A stretch of DNA of 6,329 bases from DATKZB01 sp035528235 (GTDB lineage Bacteria > Planctomycetota > Phycisphaerae > FEN-1346). Position 1 is the stretch's first letter. The number at the start of each line of letters is the position of its first letter. Shown in pieces: positions 1-6,137 of this stretch. Position numbers and translations under genes: made by a program. The notes below the pieces were generated by a model. It searched no databases. It saw only the letters and a list, made by a program, of their open reading frames with translations, and was not told where the DNA came from. The stretch spans positions 1-6,329 of the forward strand of contig DATKZB010000150.1 in assembly GCA_035528235.1 (NCBI GenBank), given 5' to 3'.

Positions 1-1205
1 TTCTCCGCCTCGTCCTCAGCCAAGTCGAAGAACCGGCCGTCGGCATACAACTTGTAGCGCTGGTTGAAGGCGAACTCCTGTCGGGTCGTCGCGCCGCCTT
101 CCCGGCTGTACCAGCAATACACCCACGGACGGGGATTCCCCTTCTCCCCCCGGATCTGCGGCAGGAAGCTGCGCCCATCGATCTTCCGATCGGTCGGCAC
201 GGCCACACCGGCTGCGGCGCAAACGGTCGGCAGGAAGTCGGTGGTGTCCACCAGGTCGCCGCACACCTTGCCCGCCGGCGCCGCGCGGGGCCAGTTGGCG
301 ACGAGCGGCACGTGCATGCCGGTTTCGTTGCACTGGCCCTTGCCCCCGTGAACCGGGCGCCCGCCCATCTGAGAGACTATTCCCCGGCCCGTTCCGTTGT
401 CGCCGAGGAACAGGATCAGGGTGTTGTCGCGGAGGCCCAACTTCTCCAGATGTGAGACCAGCTTCCCGATGAGTTTGTCCATGTACGCCACCATGTCCGC
501 GAAGTGCTCCTTCTTGTCGTTGACTTTCTCGCCGACGGCCTTCGGATTCCAGTCCGGGCTGTCGGGCGTGGGCTGGAACGGAGCGTGCGTCAGAATCATC
601 GGGTAGTAGAGGAAGAACGGCTGCTGCCGGTGACGCGTGATGAAATCCAACGCGTAGGCGTTCACCCGGTCGGGGCCATATTCCCCGTTCGAGTAATTGA
701 CCGCTTTGCCGTTGATCTCCAGGCCCGGGTTGGCGTACCGCGGCGGGCGGCGCATGTGCTGCCAGAGACAGGCCTCGCCGAACCCGAACCGTTTCGGCAG
801 GTTCGCATCCTTCCCCAGTTGCCATTTGCCTGTGACGCACGTCGCGTAGCCCGCGTTCCTCAGGAGGTTGGCAAAAGTCGTCTGCTGCGGATCCATGTTC
901 CCGAATCGGGTGTAGTTGCGCACGTTGTAGATGCCGGTCATCAGCTGCACCCGGGTGGGCGTGCAGAGGGGCTGGGCGTAACAACGCTCGAATCGCACGC
1001 CCGTCGCCGCGAGGCCGTCCAGCACCGGCGTCTTGTAGGACGTCCCGCCGTCGGCTCCGATGCACTCGTAGCCGAGGTCGTCGGCCATGATCACGATGAG
1101 GTTCGGACGCTGGCGCGGCTGTTCGGCCGCCCGCAACCATCGCGGCAGCGCCAGCGCCGTCGCGGCGCCGAGGCCCAGCCCTGCGCAGAAATCTCTTCGT
1201 TTCAT
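1..1205 (-). CDS. S1-family sulfatase, Cys type, Tat-exported, C-terminus off the left edge
   Basis: Fourth gene of the operon; 401 residues are visible and the 3' end is cut by the window. It would hydrolyse a sulfate ester, probably on a glycan, outside the cytoplasmic membrane. The start at 1205 opens directly on a Tat signal (MKRRDF, hydrophobic stretch, then ALPRWLRAAE at about 19-28). Sulfatase landmarks follow in the expected order: metal ligands Asp42-Asp43 in ADDLGY; formylglycine site Cys81 in CTPTR with Arg85; Lys127 in GKWQLG; His207 in THAPF; Asp269-Asn270 in GDNG; Lys289 in HGGKG. The usual His of GKWHLG is Gln129 here. The gap to the preceding sulfatase is 17 bases, with only a weak Shine-Dalgarno (GAGAAG, 1213-1218). 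The sulfatase family call is firm. Substrate and subfamily are not determined. A 606-aa open frame overlapping this gene is an out-of-frame shadow. Confidence 0.95.
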   Translation of the reverse strand, partial: MKRRDFCAGLGLGAATALALPRWLRAAEQPRQRPNLIVIMADDLGYECIGADGGTSYKTPVLDGLAATGVRFERCYAQPLCTPTRVQLMTGIYNVRNYTRFGNMDPQQTTFANLLRNAGYATCVTGKWQLGKDANLPKRFGFGEACLWQHMRRPPRYANPGLEINGKAVNYSNGEYGPDRVNAYALDFITRHRQQPFFLYYPMILTHAPFQPTPDSPDWNPKAVGEKVNDKKEHFADMVAYMDKLIGKLVSHLEKLGLRDNTLILFLGDNGTGRGIVSQMGGRPVHGGKGQCNETGMHVPLVANWPRAAPAGKVCGDLVDTTDFLPTVCAAAGVAVPTDRKIDGRSFLPQIRGEKGNPRPWVYCWYSREGGATTRQEFAFNQRYKLYADGRFFDLAEDEAE

Positions 1206-1222
1206 GGTAACGCTTCTCGGCC

Positions 1223-2731
1223 TTACCTGTTCGCACGCTTTGGCTTGCCTTCCGGCGCGCCCGGTGCGGGCCCGCCGCCGAACTGTTTCCAGTAGAGTTC
1301 CTTGAACGGGTTGACGGCCGGGCCGACGGCGTTCTCGTTTTCGAGGCACGGGAGGACCTCGTCCCACCACTTGTCGTAGGCGGCCGACATCTCCTTGACG
1401 ACCTCGGGGTGCTGATCGGCAACGTTCTTCTTTTCGCCCGGGTCTTCCTGGAGGTCGTACAGTTCCCACTTCCCGTCGGCGGCCTTGCCGGCCGACACCA
1501 TGTTGTAGCGCGGACTGCGGACGCTGCAGCCGGCGTACTTCGATTGGGCCGCCTGGCCTTTGGCCCACCGGCCGATGTGGGTGAAGACGTAGCGGTCGGG
1601 CCACGGGGCGCCGGGGTCCTTGAGGAGCGGGACGAGGCTTCGGCCGTCGAGTTTGGCGGCGACGTCGTCGGGGACTTTCGCCCCGGCCAGTTCGGCCAGC
1701 GTCGGGAAGATGTCGCGGTGGCAGGCGAGTTTGTCGACGTCGGCGCCGGCTTTGAGCGTGTCCGGCCATCGCCAGAACGAGGCCGCCCGCGTGCCGCCGT
1801 TGTACGGCGAGTTCTTGCTGCCGCGCATCCCGGCATTGAAGACCCCCACGCCCGCCGTGCCGCCGTTGTCGTTCATGAAGATGACGAGCGTGTTCTTTTC
1901 GATGCCCCACTCGGCCAACTTCGCGAGCAGCCGGCCGACGTTGTCGTCGATGTTGGTGATCATGCCGAAGAAGGCCATTACGTTCTTGCCGAGTCCCTGC
2001 CCGTCATATTTCTTGATGTAGTCTTCGGGGCAGACCAGCGGCCCGTGCGGGGCATTGGTCGAGATGTAGGCGAAGAACGGCGCCGAGGCCTTTCGTTTCT
2101 CGTCGATCCACTTCGTCGCCTGGCCGAAGAAGACGTCGGTGCAGTAGCCTTGCGTCTTCTCGAACGTGCCGTTGTGGAGGATCGCCGGGTTGAAGTACTT
2201 GTTGCCCGGCGCGTCGCCGCAACTTCCCGGGTAGGTCTGTCCGATGCCGCCCGCGCCGTGGATGAACATTTCGTCGAAGCCGCGCTTGTCGGGCCGGTGG
2301 TCGGGTTCGTCGCCCAGGTGCCACTTGCCGAAGATGCCCGTCGTGTAGCCGGCGGACTTCAGGACCTGGGCGACGGTCGTCGCCTTCAGGCTCATCCGCT
2401 CGCGCTCCAGGATGGTGTGCGTGACGCCGGACTTCATTTCATGCCGGCCGGTCATCAGCGAGCACCGCGTGGGCGAACAGGTGGGGCTGACGTGGAAATC
2501 GGTGAACCGGATGCTCTCGGCGTGCATGCGGTCGAGGTTCGGCGTCTGGATCTTGGGGTTCCCGTGGGCGGCGATGTCGCCGTAGCCCTGGTCATCGGTG
2601 AGGACGATGATGATATTGGGCTTGTGCCCCGGCCCCATCGGCTCTGCCGCCTGCAACCATCGCGGCATCGCCCAAGCCGCCGCGCCCAAGCCCACGGTCC
2701 GCAGGAAAATCCGCCGGGTGATCGTTGGCAT
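1223..2731 (-). CDS. S1-family sulfatase, Cys type, Tat-exported
   Basis: Third gene of the operon, 502 residues, a normal full length for an S1 sulfatase. The N-terminus is a Tat signal (TRRIFLRT, hydrophobic stretch, AMPRWLQAAE at about 21-30). Catalytic landmarks: Asp46-Asp47 in TDDQGY; Cys85 in CSPTR with Arg89, where Cys would be converted to formylglycine; Lys136 and His138 in GKWHLG; His229 in APHGPL; Asp288-Asn289 in NDNGG; Lys306 in RGSKNSPYNGG. The complete set suggests an active enzyme. Its architecture between the last His and the DNG motif differs from its neighbours, which implies a different substrate specificity. The C-terminus ends in a Gly/Pro/Lys-rich tail after about residue 480. 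The start at 2731 has a good Shine-Dalgarno (AAAGGA, 2739-2744) that touches the stop of the upstream gene. The natural substrate cannot be told from sequence alone. Confidence 0.96.
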   Translation of the reverse strand: MPTITRRIFLRTVGLGAAAWAMPRWLQAAEPMGPGHKPNIIIVLTDDQGYGDIAAHGNPKIQTPNLDRMHAESIRFTDFHVSPTCSPTRCSLMTGRHEMKSGVTHTILERERMSLKATTVAQVLKSAGYTTGIFGKWHLGDEPDHRPDKRGFDEMFIHGAGGIGQTYPGSCGDAPGNKYFNPAILHNGTFEKTQGYCTDVFFGQATKWIDEKRKASAPFFAYISTNAPHGPLVCPEDYIKKYDGQGLGKNVMAFFGMITNIDDNVGRLLAKLAEWGIEKNTLVIFMNDNGGTAGVGVFNAGMRGSKNSPYNGGTRAASFWRWPDTLKAGADVDKLACHRDIFPTLAELAGAKVPDDVAAKLDGRSLVPLLKDPGAPWPDRYVFTHIGRWAKGQAAQSKYAGCSVRSPRYNMVSAGKAADGKWELYDLQEDPGEKKNVADQHPEVVKEMSAAYDKWWDEVLPCLENENAVGPAVNPFKELYWKQFGGGPAPGAPEGKPKRANR

Positions 2732-2738
2732 CTTGTTG

Positions 2739-2744
2739 TCCTTT
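2739..2744 (-). promoter_or_regulatory. Ribosome binding site of the 502-aa sulfatase, touching the upstream stop
   Basis: Minus-strand AAAGGA lies seven bases before the ATG at 2731. Its first A is also the last base of the TGA stop of the preceding sulfatase (2746-2744). This fixes the start and suggests that a ribosome terminating upstream is handed to this gene. Confidence 0.75.
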
Positions 2745-4258
2745 CAGGCCCTCGGGGCGCTGCGGCCCTCGGCCTTGTACTTTTCGAGGAGTGTCTTGAG
2801 GCGCTGCACGATTTCCGGATGCTCGCCGAACAGGTTGCGGCGCTCGCTTAAGTCCTGGGAGAGGTCGTAAAGTTCTCCGGGAAAATTGTGGGGCTGGTAT
2901 CCGCGTTCTTTCTTGAGCCAGTCGGGCTCCTTGTTGTCATCTCCGTTCGGCGCGTCGATGAAGACCCAGTCGCCCTGGCGGATGGCGAACTTGCCGTTGC
3001 AACTGTGGTGGACGGTGGCCTCGTGGATAGGCTTATCGAGTTTCTCGCCAAAGAAAGCCGGGAGAATATTGTAACTGTCCTCGGCGGCATCGTCCGGCAG
3101 GCGGATGCCCAGCAGCGCCGCCAGCGTGGCCATAAGGTCCGCGTGACAGACGGTCTCGTTGCTAATCGTGCCCGGCTTGATCTTGCCCGGCCATCGGGCC
3201 ATGAAGGGCACGCGGTGGCCGCCTTCCCAGGTGTCGCGCTTCAGGCCCCGCAAGTCGCCCATGCTGTAGTGGCCGAACTCGCGGATGCGCGCGTAAGCGA
3301 AATTTTCCGGGCCGTTGTCGCTCGCAAAGATGACCAGGGTATTGTCGGCCAGGCCGCAGCGGTCGATAGCATCAAGCACCTGCCCCACGGTCCAATCTGT
3401 CTGGTGGACCCAATCGCCATAGTCGCCCGCCCCGCTCTTGCCCTTGAACTCCGGCGCGGGAACGATGGGCGTGTGCGGCGAGGTGAGCGGAAAATAGAGG
3501 AAGAACGGGTTGCCCGGCGATTTGGCGGCCGTCTCGACGTACGCCACCGCCTTCTTCGTCAGGGTCGGCAGGATCTGGACGAGGTCCCAGCCCTCGATCA
3601 TCGGGCCCGGGTTGCCGAACATCGTGCGGGGCTTGGGAATCGTGGGGATGCCCAGCGTGCGGTCGTTCTCGATGAAACAGTACGGCGGGTAGTTCGGCAC
3701 GTCGGTGCCGAAGTAGGTGTCGAAGCCGCGCGTCGTCGGCCCCTCGGCGACGGGCTTCGTGAAGTCCACGTTGCTCGACCCGTCTTTCTGGTAAGCGAGG
3801 GGCTTACCGCCGGTCGTGGGCCACTGCCATCCGAGGTGCCACTTGCCGATGCAGGCCGTGTCGTAGCCGGCCTGCTTCAGCATGGCCGGCACGGTCAGGC
3901 GGTCGGGCTCAATCAGCGTCTTGCCGTACGGTCCGAGGACGCCACGCTTGAGCGACGACCGCCACGCGTATCGGCCCGTCAAAACGGCATAGCGCGTCGG
4001 GGTGCAGACGGCCGTCGGGGCGTGGGCGTCGGTGAAGCGGACGCCCTGCGTCGCGAGGCGGTCGAGGTTCGGCGTGGGGATCTTCGACTTCGGGTTCTGG
4101 CACGCCAGGTCGCCGTAGCCCATGTCGTCGGCCAGGATGTAGACGATGTTGGGCCGCGCGCGGGGCAGTTCGGCCGCCCGCAGCCATCGCGGAAGCGCGA
4201 GCGCCGCCGCCCCGGCGGTCGCCGTCTTGATGAAATCACGTCGGTTAAGGCTTGTCAT
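2744..4258 (-). CDS. S1-family sulfatase, S1_15-like, Tat-exported
   Basis: Second gene of the operon, 504 residues. Tat signal: LNRRDFIKTA, hydrophobic Ala-rich stretch, ALPRWLRAAE at about 21-30. Active-site landmarks: Asp44-Asp45 in ADDMGYGD; Cys85 in CTPTR with Arg89; Lys139 and His141 in GKWHLG; His262 in SPHTPI; Asp314-Asn315 in SDNGPE; Lys340 in RGLKRDTWEGG. The stretches SKIPTPNLDRLA, AVCTPTRYAVLTGRYAWR and LIEPDRLTV resemble, from memory, SulfAtlas subfamily S1_15. Characterised Bacteroides members of that subfamily remove 6-O-sulfate from galactose or N-acetylgalactosamine; transferring this specificity is an inference. The ATG lies inside the stop of the upstream sulfatase (ATGA, 4255-4258) and no strong Shine-Dalgarno precedes it, so translation is probably coupled. 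C-terminal motifs such as GELYDLSQDLSERRNL are typical of the family's C-terminal subdomain. Confidence 0.96.
   Translation of the reverse strand: MTSLNRRDFIKTATAGAAALALPRWLRAAELPRARPNIVYILADDMGYGDLACQNPKSKIPTPNLDRLATQGVRFTDAHAPTAVCTPTRYAVLTGRYAWRSSLKRGVLGPYGKTLIEPDRLTVPAMLKQAGYDTACIGKWHLGWQWPTTGGKPLAYQKDGSSNVDFTKPVAEGPTTRGFDTYFGTDVPNYPPYCFIENDRTLGIPTIPKPRTMFGNPGPMIEGWDLVQILPTLTKKAVAYVETAAKSPGNPFFLYFPLTSPHTPIVPAPEFKGKSGAGDYGDWVHQTDWTVGQVLDAIDRCGLADNTLVIFASDNGPENFAYARIREFGHYSMGDLRGLKRDTWEGGHRVPFMARWPGKIKPGTISNETVCHADLMATLAALLGIRLPDDAAEDSYNILPAFFGEKLDKPIHEATVHHSCNGKFAIRQGDWVFIDAPNGDDNKEPDWLKKERGYQPHNFPGELYDLSQDLSERRNLFGEHPEIVQRLKTLLEKYKAEGRSAPRA
4255..4258 (-). other. ATGA stop/start overlap between the first two sulfatase genes
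   Basis: On the minus strand ATG (4258-4256) starts the second gene and TGA (4257-4255) ends the first. Such four-base overlaps usually mean re-initiation by the same ribosome, and the weak upstream Shine-Dalgarno of the second gene fits that. It is direct support for one transcript carrying both genes. Confidence 0.9.
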
Positions 4259-5580
4259 TCCGGCTTGCCTTTTTTGGGGCGTGCCCCCCCGGCGCCCTTG
4301 TTGCCGGCCTCGGCGGCCAGAGCCTGCAGTTCCTTGACCTTCTCGGGCATCTTATCGGCGAGGTTGTTCTTCTCTCCGATATCCTCGTCGAGGTTGTACA
4401 ATTCTTTGCTCGCCCGCAACTTCCAGGGCCCTTGGCGGACGATCCCCGCAACCAACAGGCACTCCCGCGGAGGCTTGGCGCTGGGCCCGCCCAGGAGGTA
4501 TCCGCCGATGTCGCAGCCGTCGAGGCCCTGCGGCACGGGCGCCCCGGCGAGCGCCGCCAGCGTGGGCAGCAGGTCCATCGTGCTGGCGGGGAAATCGGTT
4601 TCCCAACCCGCCTGGATGCGACCCGGCCACCAGAAGATGGCCGGCATGCGGATGCCGCCCTCGTAATTGGAGAACTTCCCGTCGCGCAGCGGGCCGGCGC
4701 TGCCTCCCGCCTTGCCCTGGGCCAGCCACGGCCCGTTGTCCGACGTGAACACCACCAGCGTGTTTTTGTCCAGCCCCAGCCGCTGGAGGGTTTCGAGAAT
4801 CCGGCCCGTGCTCCAGTCCAGTTCCTCCACCACATCGCCGTAGAGCCCCCGCGCGCTCTTGCCCCGGAAGGCCTCCGATGCGTGCAGGGGAACGTGCGGC
4901 ATGGTGTGCGGGAGATAGAGCAGGAACGGCCGGTCCTTGTTGGCCTCGATGAACTTGATGCTCTCGGCGGTATAGCGCTGGGTCAGCGTGTCCTGGTCGA
5001 CCGGCTCTTCGAGCGTCTCGGTGCCTCGGACGAGGGGTGTCGGCTTCATGTCGTTGGAGTACGGGATGCCGAAATACATGTCGAACCCACGGTTGGTGGG
5101 CATGAACTCGGCGTGCTGCGGCAGTCCGCGGATGGCCTGCGTGCTCGTCCCCAGATGCCATTTGCCGATGCACGCCGTCGCGTAGCCGCGCCCTTTGAGG
5201 ATCTCGGCGACAGTCTTCTTCTCGTGGCTCAGGCCGTTCTTGTCTTGCGGGAATAGGACGCGCGTAACGCCCGTCCGGATGGGATAGCATCCCGTCAGAA
5301 GGGCCGCCCGCGACGGCGAACACACCGACGCCGCTACATAGAAACTCCGGAAACGCACGCCTTCCTTCGCCATGCGGTCGATGTTGGGCGTGCGGATGTC
5401 CTTGGCGCCGTAGCATCCGACGTCGGCGTAGCCCAGGTCATCGCAGAAGATCACGATGAAGTTCGGTCGCGGCCGGCCCGCCGGCCCGCCCGGTTGCGAC
5501 CCCGCCGCCTGCATCCACCTCGGCAGCGTCAGCGCCGACGCACCGACGCCCAGCATCTTGAGGGCCTCTCTGCGTTTCAT
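4255..5580 (-). CDS. S1-family sulfatase, arylsulfatase A-like, Tat-exported
   Basis: First gene of the operon, 441 residues. I chose the start at 5580 over an in-frame ATG at 5721 because it has AGGGAG six bases upstream and places the Tat motif (MKRREALKM) at the N-terminus; the longer form would bury it behind 47 unremarkable residues. The signal ends with LPRWMQAAG at about 19-27. Landmarks: Asp47-Asp48 in CDDLGY; Cys87 in CSPSR with Arg91; Lys140 and His142 in GKWHLG; His229 in MPHVPL; Asp281-Asn282 in SDNGPW; Lys302 in RDGKFSNYEGG. Spacing from His to DN to Lys equals that of human arylsulfatase A (His229, Asp281/Asn282, Lys302), and GIPYSND with LYGDVVEELDW also recalls ARSA/GALNS enzymes. 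The substrate is probably a sulfated sugar; which one is unknown. A short basic, Gly-rich tail closes the protein. Confidence 0.95.
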   Translation of the reverse strand: MKRREALKMLGVGASALTLPRWMQAAGSQPGGPAGRPRPNFIVIFCDDLGYADVGCYGAKDIRTPNIDRMAKEGVRFRSFYVAASVCSPSRAALLTGCYPIRTGVTRVLFPQDKNGLSHEKKTVAEILKGRGYATACIGKWHLGTSTQAIRGLPQHAEFMPTNRGFDMYFGIPYSNDMKPTPLVRGTETLEEPVDQDTLTQRYTAESIKFIEANKDRPFLLYLPHTMPHVPLHASEAFRGKSARGLYGDVVEELDWSTGRILETLQRLGLDKNTLVVFTSDNGPWLAQGKAGGSAGPLRDGKFSNYEGGIRMPAIFWWPGRIQAGWETDFPASTMDLLPTLAALAGAPVPQGLDGCDIGGYLLGGPSAKPPRECLLVAGIVRQGPWKLRASKELYNLDEDIGEKNNLADKMPEKVKELQALAAEAGNKGAGGARPKKGKPE

Positions 5581-5586
5581 GGTCGG

Positions 5587-5592
5587 CTCCCT
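5587..5592 (-). promoter_or_regulatory. Ribosome binding site deciding the ARSA-like sulfatase start
   Basis: Minus-strand AGGGAG lies six bases before the ATG at 5580. It decides for this start against the in-frame ATG at 5721, for which I see no equally good site and which would not begin with a signal peptide. Confidence 0.8.
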
Positions 5593-5625
5593 GGGTGCGA
5601 TTCCATCGGCCTTGCCGCTCAGCGC

Positions 5626-5654
5626 TGTATAAGGGCATCTTCTCGTGGCCGCAA
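5626..5654 (-). promoter_or_regulatory. Candidate sigma-70-type promoter of the sulfatase operon
   Basis: On the minus strand, TTGCGG (5654-5649) and TATACA (5631-5626) are separated by 17 bases, matching the -35/-10 consensus at 3 of 6 and 4 of 6 positions. Transcription would start near 5619, giving a leader of roughly 39 bases that includes the Shine-Dalgarno. A stronger TTGACC (5660-5655) lies just upstream but is 23 bases from the -10, so it cannot be the -35 of the same promoter. An ECF-sigma promoter elsewhere in the region is an alternative I cannot exclude. Confidence 0.35.
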
Positions 5655-5936
5655 GGTCAATTTCTCCCGTCCCCGCCAAGATGGGCTTCAGAAACCCGCC
5701 CACACGCGCCGACACCTTCACCAGAAGATTTTGTCTTGGCCTTGTGGCCTCCCTTCGTGCCTGGTGCGTCTATCCACCTGCAAACTCGGCGCTTGGGAGG
5801 CCTTCCCTTTGACCTCATCCCAGAATGGGTGATCTCGTCTGAAAAAAACTTGCAGGATGATGGAAACGGGAAACAATGACAGAGTACAGGTCCGCGGCGG
5901 TCGCGGGCAGCGGTCATTGGGGAAACGCCGGACAAA

Positions 5937-5961
5937 GGCCTGGCAGGAGCGCCGCCAGGCC
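5937..5961. repeat. Perfect 8-bp inverted repeat (hairpin)
   Basis: GGCCTGGC (5937-5944) and GCCAGGCC (5954-5961) are exact reverse complements around a nine-base loop. Read on the minus strand it is followed by TTTGTCC, a poor U-tract, so it is at best a weak terminator. As DNA it could equally be an operator. It lies in a GC-rich background where such repeats are not rare. Confidence 0.5.
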
Positions 5962-5978
5962 AATTCGGCCCCGGCCGC

Positions 5979-6006
5979 GCGCGACAGGTCTCCGGACCCG
6001 TCGCGC
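5979..6006 (+). repeat. Strong hairpin with a C(UCCG)G tetraloop upstream of the symporter
   Basis: GCGCGAC (5979-5985) pairs with GTCGCGC (6000-6006). After one A/C mismatch, GGTC (5987-5990) pairs with GACC (5995-5998) and closes the loop TCCG (5991-5994). As plus-strand RNA the loop is UCCG closed by a C-G pair, a member of the very stable UNCG tetraloop class; the minus-strand RNA would have no such loop. This favours a structure in RNA transcribed toward the symporter. No U-run follows, so it does not look like an intrinsic terminator. Confidence 0.55.
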
Positions 6007-6125
6007 AGAGCGGCTGCTTGTTCGGTGTCTGCCGTGTCGGCGTGGTGGCTCCGGAGACCCGCCGTGCCAAGCCGCGGTTGCTGCAGCGCAGCGTCAACTT
6101 CGTATCACAGGGTCAAGTAGGACGC

Positions 6126-6130
6126 GGGAG
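6126..6130 (+). promoter_or_regulatory. Ribosome binding site of the symporter gene
   Basis: GGGAG lies seven bases before the ATG at 6138. The neighbouring ATG at 6142 runs into a stop after four codons, so this site fixes 6138 as the start. Confidence 0.8.
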
Positions 6131-6137
6131 ACATCGC

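Larger units (their letters stand above)
5581..6137. other. Divergent non-coding region between the sulfatase operon and the symporter gene
   Basis: This 557-base stretch separates two divergent transcription units and should hold both promoters. Short open frames occur on both strands (for example plus 5595-5879 and minus 5657-6097), but they show no recognisable protein motif and I do not call them genes. Visible content: a candidate sulfatase promoter at its left end, an A7 run at 5842-5848, a cluster of inverted repeats at 5937-6098, and four TTGAC motifs. The left half, apart from the promoter, shows nothing I can name. Confidence 0.7.

Noticed and set aside
16..1836. 606-codon open frame on the minus strand
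   Set aside because: It crosses from one sulfatase into the next in a different frame, is rich in Arg/Pro/Ala and Ser, and carries no motif. The true frame beneath it has complete sulfatase motifs and a Tat signal.
1409..2851. 480-codon open frame on the plus strand
   Set aside because: Antisense shadow of the 502-aa sulfatase with biased composition and no motif.
2888..4666. 592-codon open frame on the plus strand, antisense to two sulfatases
   Set aside because: Long antisense frames are expected opposite GC-rich genes. The translation is dominated by Arg, Ala, Val and Gly with no recognisable domain.
4252..5256. 334-codon open frame on the plus strand
   Set aside because: Antisense shadow of the ARSA-like sulfatase; composition is Arg/Gln/Val-rich and no domain is visible.
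5581..5721. 47-residue N-terminal extension of the ARSA-like sulfatase
   Set aside because: The extension shows no signal or family motif, has no clear Shine-Dalgarno, and would bury the Tat signal. The start at 5580 has AGGGAG at six bases. The candidate promoter also lies inside this stretch.
5842..5848. A7 run, giving T7 on the minus strand, as a possible terminator
   Set aside because: No GC-rich hairpin precedes the T-run on the minus strand, and no gene ends nearby.
5595..6097. Short open frames in the divergent region (plus 5595-5879, plus 5857-6120, minus 5657-6097)
   Set aside because: No recognisable motif and low-complexity, Arg/Pro-rich translations. They overlap each other on both strands as expected by chance in GC-rich DNA.
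6078..6108. TTGCTG / TATCAC as a symporter promoter
   Set aside because: Both boxes are weak and the spacing is 19 bases. It would leave the hairpins outside the transcript, but I do not have enough support to call it either way.
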